DNA of 64,000 nt from Pseudomonas marginalis (GCF_900105325.1 NZ_FNSU01000003.1:3733501-3797500), one strand, 5' to 3'; counted from the first letter of the stretch, positions 1 to 9,008 are shown. A program made the numbers and translations. Notes: generated from the letters alone by a model not told the origin.

Positions 1-259
1 ATTACCCCACCAACTAGCTAATCCGACCTAGGCTCATCTGATAGCGCAAGGCCCGAAGGTCCCCTGCTTTCTCCCGTAGGACGTATGCGGTATTAGCGTC
101 CGTTTCCGAACGTTATCCCCCACTACCAGGCAGATTCCTAGGCATTACTCACCCGTCCGCCGCTCTCAAGAGAAGCAAGCTTCTCTCTACCGCTCGACTT
201 GCATGTGTTAGGCCTGCCGCCAGCGTTCAATCTGAGCCATGATCAAACTCTTCAGTTCA
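1..259 (-). rRNA. rrs: 16S ribosomal RNA, 5' end (partial)
   Basis: The reverse complement ends with the universal start of 16S rRNA: AGAGTTTGATCATGGCTCAG maps to about 236-255, followed inward by the AACGCTGGCGGCAGGCC block. The gene is read on the minus strand and runs off the left edge, so only about 260 nt of roughly 1,530 nt are present. The mature 5' end is placed near 259 by comparison with the usual GAACTGAAGAG start; it may be off by a few bases. The rest of the rrn operon (16S-23S-5S) lies outside the window. Confidence 0.97.
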
Positions 260-406
260 AACATCTTTGGGTTTTTAAGAAACCCTAAACTTGGCTCAAC
301 AATCGTTGGTTATTCTTTGATTTCTCGCGGAGTAACTTGTGATGCTGATAATCTTGTTGACTATCAGTCTGACTCCACAAGCACCCACACGAATTGCTTG
401 ATTCAG

Positions 407-418
407 TTGTTAAAGAGC
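407..418 (-). promoter_or_regulatory. rrn leader boxA antitermination site
   Basis: On the minus strand this reads GCTCTTTAACAA, the classic boxA of ribosomal leader transcripts, about 150 nt upstream of mature 16S. BoxA recruits the NusB/NusE antitermination complex, which prevents Rho termination of the untranslated rrn transcript. Seen directly as a motif match in the right place and orientation; binding is inferred from the family. Confidence 0.8.
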
Positions 419-454
419 GGTTGGTTAAGAGCTTTCGTCTCAACCGAGGCGCGC

Positions 455-482
455 ATTCTACAGCAGCCTCATTTGCTGTCAA
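455..482 (-). promoter_or_regulatory. rrn promoter, proximal of three
   Basis: Minus strand: TTGACA (482-477), a 16-bp spacer, then TAGAAT (460-455), followed by a GC-rich start region (GCGCGCC). This is the layout of a growth-rate and ppGpp-controlled rRNA promoter. It is the closest of three tandem promoters to 16S and lies upstream of boxA. Confidence 0.8.
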
Positions 483-564
483 GTGATTATTTTCAGAAGC
501 TTTCGAAGATTTCTTCAACAACTTCAACCACTTGCGCCTCCGATCTCTCGTTAGCGGGAGGCGA

Positions 565-592
565 ATTCTACAGCGTTACACGCTGCTGTCAA
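565..592 (-). promoter_or_regulatory. rrn promoter, middle of three
   Basis: Minus strand: TTGACA (592-587), a 16-bp spacer, then TAGAAT (570-565), followed by a GC-rich discriminator (TCGCCTCCCGC). Both hexamers are identical to those of the proximal promoter, and the spacer length is the same. Confidence 0.85.
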
Positions 593-767
593 CACCTCTT
601 TTTCTCCGCTTTCGACCGAGAAGATCGAATCGTTAATAGCGTCAAACAACACGACCCTACCAACTTCTTCTGGGCCTCGATAAACTGAAGCAATCCGCTG
701 CCTTATTCTGCATAACTCTTTGTTTACCAAGGAGTTTTGCGTTTCGACTGCGCCGGAAGTGGGGCGA

Positions 768-795
768 ATTATAGACAGATACAATTCGCCGTCAA
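768..795 (-). promoter_or_regulatory. rrn promoter, distal of three
   Basis: Minus strand: TTGACG (795-790), a 16-bp spacer, then TATAAT (773-768), followed by a GC-rich TCGCCCCAC. It lies just 15 bp past the tyrS stop codon, so the rrn operon begins directly behind tyrS with no visible terminator between them. Between the promoters (roughly 500-560 and 600-760) I see no gene. Confidence 0.75.
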
Positions 796-810
796 CACTT
801 AATTTCAGGT

Positions 811-2010
811 TTATTCGGATTTGAGCGTAATACGCGCAAATGCCTTCTTCCCCGCCTGACAAACGTGGGTAGCACCCAGTTCATATATAAAGGTGCGATC
901 CACCACCTCACCATCTATACGCACACCGCCAGACCCCAGAAGGTCACGCGCGACCGCCGAGTTCTTCACCAAACCCGCCTTATTAAGGACTGCAGCAATC
1001 GGCATGGCCTCAGTAGCCGTCAATTCAATCTCAGGTAGATCATCCGGCAGCTCGCCGTCTCTCATGCGGTTACCCGCCGCACGGTGAGCACTGGCCGCAG
1101 CCTCTTCACCATGGAAACGCGCAACGATCTCTTCCGCCAGCTTGATCTTCACGTCACGCGGATTAGCGCCCGCCTCTACATCCGCACGCAGCGCATCGAT
1201 CTCATCCATCGAGCGGAAGCTCAACAGTTCGAAGTAGCGCCACATCAAGGCATCCGGGATAGAGACCAGCTTGCCGTACATCACACCCGGAGCCTCCTGG
1301 ATGCCTACATAGTTGCCCAGGGACTTGGACATTTTCTTGACGCCATCCAACCCTTCCAACAACGGCATGGTCAGGATGCACTGAGCCTCCTGACCATAAG
1401 CACGCTGCAACTCACGCCCCATCAGCAGGTTGAATTTCTGATCGGTACCACCCAATTCAACATCCGCGCGCAGCGCTACCGAGTCATAACCCTGAACCAG
1501 CGGATACAGGAACTCATGAATCGCGATCGGTTGATTGGTTGAATAGCGCTTGTCGAAGTCATCGCGCTCAAGCATGCGCGCCACGGTGTACTGGGAAGTG
1601 AGGCGAATGAAGTCCGCCGGCCCCATCTGATCCATCCAGGTGGAGTTAAACGCCACCTCGGTCTTGGCCGGATCAAGAATCTTGAATACCTGGGTCTTAT
1701 AGGTCTCGGCATTATCGAGAACCTGCTCACGGGTCAGCGGCGGGCGTGTTGCACTCTTACCGCTCGGATCGCCGATCATCCCGGTGAAATCACCTATAAG
1801 GAAGATCACCTGATGCCCCAGCTCCTGGAACTGACGCAGCTTATTAATAAGCACGGTATGACCCAGGTGCAGGTCCGGCGCCGTCGGATCGAAGCCAGCC
1901 TTAATACGCAGGGGTTGGCCACGCTTGAGCTTTTCGATCAGCTCGGCCTCGACCAACAGTTCTTCCGCACCACGTTTTATCAGCGCTAGCTGTTCTTCAA
2001 CCGACTTCAT
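811..2010 (-). CDS. tyrS: Tyrosyl-tRNA synthetase
   Basis: Class I aminoacyl-tRNA synthetase that charges tRNA-Tyr with tyrosine in the cytoplasm, 399 aa. The Rossmann catalytic domain carries the ATP-binding HLGH at residues 48-51 and KMSKS at 226-230. The C-terminal 70 residues form an S4-like RNA-binding domain (GSGGVRIDGEVV region). An upstream in-frame ATG at 2055 would add 15 poorly conserved residues; the ATG at 2010 gives the usual MKSVEEQLAL start, although its ribosome binding site is weak. PAO1 has an equivalent gene, called tyrZ there, next to an rrn operon. It points toward the 16S gene and may be read through into rrn. Function is very secure; the exact start is less so. Confidence 0.96.
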   Translation of the reverse strand: MKSVEEQLALIKRGAEELLVEAELIEKLKRGQPLRIKAGFDPTAPDLHLGHTVLINKLRQFQELGHQVIFLIGDFTGMIGDPSGKSATRPPLTREQVLDNAETYKTQVFKILDPAKTEVAFNSTWMDQMGPADFIRLTSQYTVARMLERDDFDKRYSTNQPIAIHEFLYPLVQGYDSVALRADVELGGTDQKFNLLMGRELQRAYGQEAQCILTMPLLEGLDGVKKMSKSLGNYVGIQEAPGVMYGKLVSIPDALMWRYFELLSFRSMDEIDALRADVEAGANPRDVKIKLAEEIVARFHGEEAAASAHRAAGNRMRDGELPDDLPEIELTATEAMPIAAVLNKAGLVKNSAVARDLLGSGGVRIDGEVVDRTFIYELGATHVCQAGKKAFARITLKSE

Positions 2011-2219
2011 AACAGACCCGCAAGGCTCAGATTCAAAAGGGAACCAACCATACAAGATCAGGGACTAATTACAAGTTTTGCCCTGCGCACGGACACCGTT
2101 CAGCAAGCCCAGCGTTCGCGAGCTTGCGCCACAGATGATTTGGTTATATTTTATACAGTTATTTCATCTTCATCATGTCATTCATCTTTTCCATTTCATC
2201 TTCAAAGTCAAAATTACCT

Positions 2220-3638
2220 ATGACCACTGAACCGTCTAAAGCGCCGCCGCTTTACCCGAAGACCCACCTGCTTGCAGCAAGTGGTATCGCCGCCCTTCTC
2301 AGCCTGGCACTCCTGGTATTCCCTTCCAGTGACGTAGAAGCCAAACGAACATCCCTGAGCCTTGACTTGGAGAGTCCAGTTGAACAACTGACACAAGATC
2401 AAGACGCTTCCGACGCCCAACAAGCCACAAATGCTCCCACTGAATCGCCGTTTGCCCAGATCGAAAACACGCCGGAAGATACCCAGCAAGCCGTTCAAGA
2501 ACAGAAAAAAACCGTAGTAGACGCTGCTAAGAACCCTCAACACCGCGAAGTGATCGTGGCGAAAGGCGATACGCTTTCGACCCTGTTCGAGAAGGTAGGC
2601 CTTCCCGCAGCCACCGTTAACGATGTACTGGCCAGCGATAAGCAAGCCAAGCAATTCACCCAGCTCAAACACGGCCAGAAACTGGAATTCGAACTGACAC
2701 CAGACGGTCAGTTGAACAACCTGCACACCAGCGTCAGTGACCTCGAGAGCATCTCCCTGACCAAGGGCGCCAAAGGCTTTGCCTTCAACCGCATTACCAC
2801 CAAGCCAGTCATGCGCTCTGCCTACGTTCACGGCGTGATCAACAGCTCACTGTCGCAATCTGCCGCGCGCGCTGGCTTGTCCCATAGCATGACCATGGAC
2901 ATGGCCAGCGTGTTTGGCTACGACATCGACTTCGCCCAGGACATCCGCCAGGGTGATGAATTCGACGTGATCTACGAGCAGAAAGTCGCCAACGGCAAAG
3001 TGGTCGGCACCGGCAACATTCTCTCCGCACGCTTCACCAACCGTGGCAAGACCTACACCGCAGTGCGTTACACCAACAAGCAAGGCAACAGCAGCTACTA
3101 CACCGCCGACGGCAACAGCATGCGCAAGGCCTTCATCCGAACTCCGGTGGATTTCGCTCGTATTAGCTCGCGTTTCTCCATGGGTCGCAAGCATCCAATT
3201 CTGAACAAAATCCGCGCCCACAAAGGCGTCGACTATGCCGCCCCACGCGGTACGCCTATCAAGGCGGCCGGCGATGGCAAGGTCCTGCTCGCAGGGCGCC
3301 GCGGTGGCTACGGCAACACGGTGATCATCCAGCACGGCAACACCTACCGCACCCTGTATGGCCATATGCAAGGTTTCGCCAAGGGCGTGAAAACCGGCGG
3401 CAATGTGAAGCAAGGCCAAGTAATCGGTTATATCGGCACCACCGGCCTGTCCACCGGCCCGCACTTGCACTATGAGTTCCAGGTCAATGGTGTGCACGTT
3501 GACCCATTGGGCCAGAAACTGCCGATGGCCGACCCGATTGCCAAGGCCGAGCGCGCACGCTTTATGCAACAGAGCCAGCCGCTGATGGCGCGCATGGACC
3601 AGGAGCGCTCCACCCTGCTTGCTTCGGCGAAGCGTTAG
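2220..3638 (+). CDS. M23 family peptidoglycan endopeptidase, MepM-like
   Basis: Probable zinc metallopeptidase cutting peptide crosslinks in peptidoglycan, 472 aa, inner-membrane anchored and facing the periplasm. Order: one hydrophobic segment at residues 18-35, an acidic linker, a LysM/OapA-like region (about 105-170, containing KGDTLSTLFEKVG), a middle domain, then the M23 (LytM) domain at about 340-435. The zinc-binding signatures are visible: HKGVDYA and HLHYEF. The start at 2220 (MTTEPSK) matches the remembered PAO1 protein; an ATG at 2175 would add 15 residues. Neither start has a strong ribosome binding site. It is followed three bases later by anmK, so both genes probably share one transcript and a cell-wall theme. 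It is divergent from tyrS. Confidence 0.85.
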   Translation: MTTEPSKAPPLYPKTHLLAASGIAALLSLALLVFPSSDVEAKRTSLSLDLESPVEQLTQDQDASDAQQATNAPTESPFAQIENTPEDTQQAVQEQKKTVVDAAKNPQHREVIVAKGDTLSTLFEKVGLPAATVNDVLASDKQAKQFTQLKHGQKLEFELTPDGQLNNLHTSVSDLESISLTKGAKGFAFNRITTKPVMRSAYVHGVINSSLSQSAARAGLSHSMTMDMASVFGYDIDFAQDIRQGDEFDVIYEQKVANGKVVGTGNILSARFTNRGKTYTAVRYTNKQGNSSYYTADGNSMRKAFIRTPVDFARISSRFSMGRKHPILNKIRAHKGVDYAAPRGTPIKAAGDGKVLLAGRRGGYGNTVIIQHGNTYRTLYGHMQGFAKGVKTGGNVKQGQVIGYIGTTGLSTGPHLHYEFQVNGVHVDPLGQKLPMADPIAKAERARFMQQSQPLMARMDQERSTLLASAKR

Positions 3639-3641
3639 GGT

Positions 3642-4733
3642 ATGCCGCTCTATATAGGTGTAATGTCCGGGACCAGCCTCGATGGCCTGGATATCGCCCT
3701 GATCGAACAAGATTCGGCGGTCAATCTGATCGCCACCCACTACACACCTATGCCGGACACCCTGCGCGCAGAGCTGTTAAGCCTGTGCGCCAGCGGCCCG
3801 GATGAGATTGCCCGCTCAGCGATAGCCCAGCAGCATTGGGTCACACTCGCCGCCCACGGCATTCACACGGTGCTCGACCAGCACAACCTCAAGCCTCAAG
3901 ACATACGCGCGATCGGCAGCCATGGCCAGACCATCCGTCATGAACCCGCCCGAGGCTTTACCGTGCAGATCGGCAACCCGGCATTGCTTGCGGAGCTGAC
4001 GGGCATCAGCGTAGTCAGCGACTTCCGCAGCCGCGACGTTGCCGCTGGCGGCCAGGGCGCGCCTCTGGTGCCCGCCTTTCATGAAGCGTTGTTTGGCGAA
4101 AGCACTGGCAGCCGTGCAGTATTGAATATTGGGGGCTTCAGCAATCTCAGCCTGATCGAAACCGGGAGGCCCGTAGCCGGCTTCGACTGCGGCCCAGGCA
4201 ATGTGCTGCTGGACGCCTGGATTCAACAGCAGCGCGGCGAACATTTTGACCGTGATGGGCTGTGGGCGGGTAGTGGCAAGGTCGAACCTCAACTACTCAC
4301 GGCCCTACTCAGCGATCCATTCTTCCTGACCAAAGGCCCGAAAAGCACCGGCCGTGAAGTGTTCAACCTCGAGTGGCTGCACCGGCATCTTGGCCGTCTG
4401 CCCGCCTTTGCCCCCCAGGACGTACAGGCCAGCCTGCTGGAACTGAGCGTCCTGACCATCGTCGAGGCCCTGCAAACCGCGCAGCCCGAGACAGAAACGT
4501 TACTCGTCTGTGGCGGCGGCGCCCATAACACCACAATGATGAATCGTCTGGCCGCGTTGTTGCCATCCACTCAAGTCAGTAGCACCGCCACCTACGGCGT
4601 AGACCCGGACTGGGTCGAAGCCATGGCTTTCGCGTGGCTGGCTCACTGCTGCCTGGAAGGCATTGCCGCCAACCGGCCCAGTGTCACCGGCGCACGCGGG
4701 CTAAGGGTACTTGGCGCGATCTACCCCGCCTGA
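3642..4733 (+). CDS. anmK: Anhydro-N-acetylmuramic acid kinase
   Basis: Cleaves the 1,6-anhydro ring of anhMurNAc released by cell-wall turnover and phosphorylates it to MurNAc-6-P, a step of peptidoglycan recycling. 363 aa, the normal length. The N-terminal phosphate-binding signature GVMSGTSLDGLD is present, as are SHGQTIRHEP, the nucleotide-binding DCGPGNVLLDAW and the C-terminal VCGGGAHN block. The gap to the upstream peptidase gene is only 3 bp, so they are likely co-transcribed. A strong bidirectional terminator follows. Pseudomonads also have the AmgK/MurU branch, whose genes lie at 29182-30878 in this window. Confidence 0.95.
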   Translation: MPLYIGVMSGTSLDGLDIALIEQDSAVNLIATHYTPMPDTLRAELLSLCASGPDEIARSAIAQQHWVTLAAHGIHTVLDQHNLKPQDIRAIGSHGQTIRHEPARGFTVQIGNPALLAELTGISVVSDFRSRDVAAGGQGAPLVPAFHEALFGESTGSRAVLNIGGFSNLSLIETGRPVAGFDCGPGNVLLDAWIQQQRGEHFDRDGLWAGSGKVEPQLLTALLSDPFFLTKGPKSTGREVFNLEWLHRHLGRLPAFAPQDVQASLLELSVLTIVEALQTAQPETETLLVCGGGAHNTTMMNRLAALLPSTQVSSTATYGVDPDWVEAMAFAWLAHCCLEGIAANRPSVTGARGLRVLGAIYPA

Positions 4734-4764
4734 CGAACACCTCGCCAGAACCGCAGACAGCAAA

Positions 4765-4801
4765 ACGCCGCTTGGCCGATCAAAGCCAAGCGGCGTTTTT
4801 A
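4765..4801. terminator. Bidirectional intrinsic terminator between anmK and erpA
   Basis: Perfect 12-bp stem ACGCCGCTTGGC / GCCAAGCGGCGT with an 8-nt loop, flanked by CAAAA on the left and TTTTTATT on the right. It can stop transcripts from both converging genes. Confidence 0.9.
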
Positions 4802-4812
4802 TTCGTTGTAGA

Positions 4813-5163
4813 TCAGATCGAGAACGAAGAGCCGCAACCACAGGTGGTGGTCGCGTTAGGGTTCTTGATCACGAAACGCGAACCCTCCAAACCCTCCTGG
4901 TAATCCACCTCGGCGCCTGCCAAGTATTGGAAGCTCATCGGGTCCACGACCAGGCTAACGCCCTCGCGCTCAACGATGGTGTCATCGTCAGCCACATCTT
5001 CATCGAAGGTGAAACCGTACTGAAACCCTGAACAACCGCCGCCCGTAACGAATACGCGCAGCTTCAAGCGATCATTACCCTCTTCATCGACCAGGCTCTT
5101 TACCTTGTGCGCAGCACCGTGGGTAAATTGCAAAGCCGTGGGGGTGAAGGATTCAACGCTCAT
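4813..5163 (-). CDS. erpA: Iron-sulfur cluster insertion protein ErpA
   Basis: A-type carrier that delivers Fe-S clusters to apo-proteins, including isoprenoid-synthesis enzymes. 116 aa. The three conserved cluster-ligating cysteines are present: Cys44 in [10 protein letters not shown], and Cys108 and Cys110 in the C-terminal CGCGSSFSI. The start at 5163 ([10 protein letters not shown]) follows a GGGAGA ribosome binding site. The frame stays open 16 codons further upstream (to 5211), but that extension is not typical of the family. It stands alone on the minus strand between two terminators. Confidence 0.95.
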
Positions 5164-5284
5164 GCTGATAATCTCCCGGCGTAGCGCCGCCATATGCGTA
5201 ATGGCAGGCATTATCCGCTTCTCCTAGAAAAGCGGTCAACTATTGTTACGGTATATCAATCTGCATCGCCGCCATTAGAAACAC

Positions 5285-5309
5285 AAAAGGCCCGATCAAC
5301 GGGCCTTTT
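5285..5309 (-). terminator. Intrinsic terminator downstream of argC
   Basis: Stem AAAAGGCCC / GGGCCTTTT with a 7-nt loop, 20 bp past the argC stop. A/T flanks on both sides allow termination in either direction. Confidence 0.85.
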
Positions 5310-5328
5310 GCGCAGTCCATAAATCGTT

Positions 5329-6363
5329 TTAAGGCAGCATGCCGGCGTGGGACAGACCCAGCTTTTCATCCAGGCCAAACAGGATGTTCATGTTCTGCAC
5401 CGCCTGGCCCGACGCGCCCTTGACGAGGTTATCGATCACCGACAACACCACCACCAGGTCACCATCCTGCGGACGATGCACTGCAATCCGGCACACATTA
5501 GCGCCTCGCACGCTGCGGGTTTCCGGATGGCTGCCAGCAGGCATTACATCGACGAACGGCTCGTTGGCATAACGCTTTTCAAACAGCGCCTGCAGGTCTA
5601 CCGAACGATCGACCACTGTGGCGTACAACGTGGAATGAATGCCACGAATCATCGGCGTCAGGTGTGGCACGAAGGTCAGGCCCACGTCTTTGCTAGCGGC
5701 GCGACGCAGCCCCTGACGAATCTCTGGCAGATGGCGATGCCCTTTTACTGCGTAAGCCTTCATGCTTTCCGACGTCTCGGAGTACAGGGAACCTACCGCT
5801 GCTCCACGACCGGCGCCGCTGACACCCGACTTACAGTCTGCGATCAGGCGCGAAGCATCCGCCAGCCCGGCCTCGAGCAACGGCAGAAAGCCCAGTTGCG
5901 TCGCCGTCGGATAGCAACCCGGCACAGCGATCAGGCGCGCCTGCTTGATCTGCTCCCGATTGACTTCCGGCAGGCCGTACACCGCCTCTTCCAACAGTTC
6001 CGGTGCACCGTGAGGCTGGCCGTACCACTTGGCCCATTCGTCGGCGTCTTGCAGGCGGAAGTCCGCCGACAGGTCGATGACCTTGGTGCCAGCGGCCAGC
6101 AGTTCGCCAGCCAACGCATGGGCAACGCCATGGGGAGTGGCAAAGAACACCACATCGCAGGCGCCAAGGGTGTTGATGTCCGGAACGCTGAACGCCAGGC
6201 CGTCGTAGTGGCCTCGCAGGTTCGGGTACATATCGGCCACGGCCAGACCGGCCTCGGATCGAGAGGTAATGACCACCACCTCAGCTTGCGGATGCTGAGC
6301 CAACAGACGCAGCAATTCGACACCGGTGTAACCCGTGCCGCCGACGATACCGACCTTGACCAT
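5329..6363 (-). CDS. argC: N-acetyl-gamma-glutamyl-phosphate reductase
   Basis: Third step of arginine synthesis: NADPH-dependent reduction of N-acetylglutamyl-phosphate to the semialdehyde. 344 aa. The NAD(P)-binding start VGIVGGTGYTGVELL is directly visible, and the active-site cysteine lies in VPGCYPTA. The internal ATG at 6363 (MVKVGIVGG) is chosen over the longer frame because the fold begins there and AGG-type pairing precedes it. It is a single gene facing away from hemJ; I see no ArgR box that I could defend. Confidence 0.96.
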   Translation of the reverse strand: MVKVGIVGGTGYTGVELLRLLAQHPQAEVVVITSRSEAGLAVADMYPNLRGHYDGLAFSVPDINTLGACDVVFFATPHGVAHALAGELLAAGTKVIDLSADFRLQDADEWAKWYGQPHGAPELLEEAVYGLPEVNREQIKQARLIAVPGCYPTATQLGFLPLLEAGLADASRLIADCKSGVSGAGRGAAVGSLYSETSESMKAYAVKGHRHLPEIRQGLRRAASKDVGLTFVPHLTPMIRGIHSTLYATVVDRSVDLQALFEKRYANEPFVDVMPAGSHPETRSVRGANVCRIAVHRPQDGDLVVVLSVIDNLVKGASGQAVQNMNILFGLDEKLGLSHAGMLP

Positions 6364-6498
6364 AAACCTGCCCTCAACGAACCCACTGGAAAGCCGTCGA
6401 TAATAGGGGCCGTATCGTCCTGCGACAACCGTCAACGTGACGTATGGGCGCATGAGCCACTACTATCTGCGCTACCGTGAACCTGGGAATAACTAAAA

Positions 6499-6927
6499 AT
6501 GCTTTATCTATGGGTCAAAGCCTTCCATATCGTCAGCATCGTCTGCTGGTTTGCCGGGCTGTTCTACCTGCCGCGCCTGTTCGTCTACCACGCTCAAAGC
6601 GAGGACACTGTCAGCAAGGAACGCTTCAGCGTCATGGAGCGCAAGCTCTACCGCGGCATCATGGGCCCGGCGATGCTGGCCAGCCTGGTGTTCGGTATCT
6701 GGCTGATAGCCCTTAACCCCGGCATCTTTCAATCGGGCGCCTGGATCCACGCCAAGTTGACCTTGGTAGTGTTCCTGATTGGCTACCACCATATGTGCGG
6801 CGCGCAGGTAAAACGTTTCGCCCGTGGCGAAAACACCCGCAGCCATGTCTTTTATCGCTGGTTCAATGAAGTCCCGGTTCTGATATTGCTGGCTATCGTA
6901 ATTTTGGTCGTGGTCAAACCGTTCTAA
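6499..6927 (+). CDS. hemJ: Protoporphyrinogen IX oxidase, HemJ type
   Basis: Small inner-membrane protein of 142 aa with four predicted hydrophobic helices (about 3-22, 52-72, 80-98, 120-140). It fits the HemJ (formerly UPF0093) family, which oxidises protoporphyrinogen IX in heme synthesis. Family features seen are the N-terminal WVKAFHIVSIVCWFAGLFYLP block with its conserved histidine, the MERKLYR segment and the YRWFNEVPV stretch near the end. It is divergent from argC, and the nitronate monooxygenase gene follows after 24 bp, possibly in the same transcript. Confidence 0.88.
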   Translation: MLYLWVKAFHIVSIVCWFAGLFYLPRLFVYHAQSEDTVSKERFSVMERKLYRGIMGPAMLASLVFGIWLIALNPGIFQSGAWIHAKLTLVVFLIGYHHMCGAQVKRFARGENTRSHVFYRWFNEVPVLILLAIVILVVVKPF

Positions 6928-6951
6928 CTTCAATTACTCGGGGTACCTCCA

Positions 6952-7914
6952 ATGTCGCTGCCCGCTCTGCTTGAACAACGTCTGCGCCTGCCAGTGGTGG
7001 CTGCGCCGATGTTCCTGATTTCCAATCCGCAATTGGTGCTGGCCTGCTGCCGCAATGGGGTAGTCGGCAGTTTCCCGGCGCTCAACCAGCGCGAGAGCAG
7101 TGGCTTCAAGGCCTGGCTGGAGGAAATCGAAGCGGGCCTGGCGCAGTTGGACAATCCTGCGCCCTACGCCGTCAATCTGATCGTGCATAACAGCAACCCT
7201 CGCCTGCAGGCGGACCTGGCGATCTGCGTCGAGCACAAGGTGCCAATCGTGATCACCAGCCTGGGCGCAGTGAAAGAACTGGTAGATGCCGTGCACAGCT
7301 ACGGCGGCCTGGTGTTTCATGACGTCACTACCCGGCGCCATGCCGAAAAGGCCGCTGAAGCCGGTGTCGACGGCCTGATCGCCGTGGCCGCAGGCGCCGG
7401 TGGCCATGCCGGTACCTGGAGCCCGTTTTCGCTGATCGCAGAAATTCGCCAATTCTTCGACAAGACCCTGCTGCTGGCCGGCTGCCTGAACCACGGCCAT
7501 GAGATACTCGCCGCCCAGTTACTGGGGGCAGACCTGGCGTATTTCGGCACACGTTTTATCGGTACCACCGAAAGCCACGCCCCGGATGCGTATAAAGAGA
7601 TGCTGCTCACATCACGCGCCGCCGACATCGTGCACACTCCCGCGGTCTCCGGCGTGCCCGCAAGCTTTATGCGCCAGAGCCTGGAAAATGCCGGTTTCGA
7701 CCTCGCTGCCCTGCAGGGCAAAGGCGAAGTAAACTTCGGCTCCAAGCTCAAGCCGCTGAGCGACGAAGCCAAGGCCTGGAAGACCGTATGGTCTGCAGGC
7801 CAAGGTGTCGGTGAGATTAATGATTTACCCGGCGTCGATGAACTCGTTGCCCGCCTGGATGCCGAATACCGCAAGGCGCGCGAACAGGCGACACAGTTGC
7901 GCTGGCCACGCTGA
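6952..7914 (+). CDS. Nitronate monooxygenase family flavoprotein
   Basis: FMN-dependent TIM-barrel enzyme of the 2-nitropropane dioxygenase/nitronate monooxygenase family, 320 aa. Family traits are the N-terminal PVVAAPMFLIS, the glycine-rich phosphate-binding AAGAGGHAGTW near residue 150, and the FGTRFIGTTES block near 200. Family members detoxify alkyl nitronates such as propionate 3-nitronate; the substrate here is unknown. It lies close behind hemJ. An 8-bp inverted repeat (7925-7947) follows the stop but has no T run. Confidence 0.85.
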   Translation: MSLPALLEQRLRLPVVAAPMFLISNPQLVLACCRNGVVGSFPALNQRESSGFKAWLEEIEAGLAQLDNPAPYAVNLIVHNSNPRLQADLAICVEHKVPIVITSLGAVKELVDAVHSYGGLVFHDVTTRRHAEKAAEAGVDGLIAVAAGAGGHAGTWSPFSLIAEIRQFFDKTLLLAGCLNHGHEILAAQLLGADLAYFGTRFIGTTESHAPDAYKEMLLTSRAADIVHTPAVSGVPASFMRQSLENAGFDLAALQGKGEVNFGSKLKPLSDEAKAWKTVWSAGQGVGEINDLPGVDELVARLDAEYRKAREQATQLRWPR

Positions 7915-7983
7915 CCCAACCGCAAGGCCTGCCGATCGAGCAGGCCTGCACTACTCCACTGATTCAGTGACAAGGATGCCCGC

Positions 7984-8946
7984 ATGAGCGATAACCGTTT
8001 CAAGATTGTGTTTGATGGGGCCTTGCTCCCGGGTGTCGAAAGCACCACAGCCAAGCTGAACCTGGCTGAACTGTTCAAGAGCACGGTCGAGGACATCGAG
8101 AAACTCTTCACCGGCCGCGTTGTTGCACTGAAACGCGACCTGTCCCGCCCCGACGCCGAAACCTACCTCACCGCGCTGAAAAACGCCGGGGTGGACGCGC
8201 GTATCGAGGCCGAACAGCCCGTAGCCTTCAGCCTTGCCGAAACCCACGAAACAGATTCCGGCGCAGCGGACTTCTCCCGTCCTGCGGCTTCGCCGTACGC
8301 ACCACCGCGTGCCGCCGTAGGTGAAAGCCTGCCGGAATACGCCACCCTCAAGGTCTTCACCATCAATGGCCGTATTGGTCGTCTGCGGTACCTGGCATGG
8401 ACGCTGGTACTGACCGTCGCCATGCTCGTCGCAGCCGGCATCCTCAGTACTGTGGGCTTTGCCATCGCGACCGCGTCACCGACCATAGCCATTATCCTCG
8501 GCTCGCTGCTGGGCTTCGCGCTGTTCGTCGCGGTTGTGGTCGTGAGCGTGCAGATCGGCGTGCAGCGCCTGCACGATCTGGGCTGGTCCGGCTGGTTGTA
8601 CCTGCTGAACCTGGTACCGCTGGTGAACAGTATTTTCCCGCTGCTGCTGTTGGTAATGCCAGGTAACACCGGCGCCAACCAGTACGGCGCACCGCCACCG
8701 CGCAACTCCACCGCGGTGAAGGTCCTGGCCTCACTGTGGCTGGCATTCATCCCGCTGATGCTCATCATCGTGGTGTCGCTGGGCATGAACGGCTACCTGG
8801 ATCAACTCGAAACCAACGTGGACAGCAGCTACGAAAGCAGCTCCATCACCTCCGATGAAGACGCCGATCAAAGCGTGATCGTCGATGAAGAAGATGCGCA
8901 AAGTGCTGACGACGCAGCCGAACCTGTAGACTCTCCAGAACAGTAA
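7984..8946 (+). CDS. DUF805 family membrane protein
   Basis: 320-aa protein of unknown function. The first 75 residues form a small charged domain (FKIVFDGALLPGV, KLFTGRVVALKRDL). Residues about 115-260 form a DUF805 membrane region with hydrophobic helices and the family's RIGRLRYLAW and GVQRLHDLGWSGW signatures. The last 40 residues are very acidic and Asp/Ser-rich (EDADQSVIVDEEDA). DUF805 proteins have no established biochemical role. A long GC-rich hairpin follows immediately. Confidence 0.75.
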   Translation: MSDNRFKIVFDGALLPGVESTTAKLNLAELFKSTVEDIEKLFTGRVVALKRDLSRPDAETYLTALKNAGVDARIEAEQPVAFSLAETHETDSGAADFSRPAASPYAPPRAAVGESLPEYATLKVFTINGRIGRLRYLAWTLVLTVAMLVAAGILSTVGFAIATASPTIAIILGSLLGFALFVAVVVVSVQIGVQRLHDLGWSGWLYLLNLVPLVNSIFPLLLLVMPGNTGANQYGAPPPRNSTAVKVLASLWLAFIPLMLIIVVSLGMNGYLDQLETNVDSSYESSSITSDEDADQSVIVDEEDAQSADDAAEPVDSPEQ

Positions 8947-8949
8947 AGA

Positions 8950-8993
8950 AACGCGCCGCGCCTGTGATGCCTCCATCCCAGGCGCGGCGCGTT
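8950..8993. repeat. Long GC-rich inverted repeat between the DUF805 and SDR genes
   Basis: Perfect 15-bp arms AACGCGCCGCGCCTG (8950-8964) and CAGGCGCGGCGCGTT (8979-8993) with a 14-nt loop. It begins 4 bp after the DUF805 stop. There is no T run, so it is not a textbook terminator; it may stabilise the upstream mRNA end or reduce read-through. Confidence 0.7.
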
Positions 8994-9008
8994 GCGATGG
9001 AGAAAGGC

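Noticed and set aside
239..688. Open frame across the rrn leader and promoters
   Set aside because: It overlaps the 16S 5' end, boxA and two promoters; no ribosome binding site or protein family.
8950..8993. Terminator between the DUF805 and SDR genes
   Set aside because: The stem is very strong, but there is no T run on either side; listed as an inverted repeat instead.
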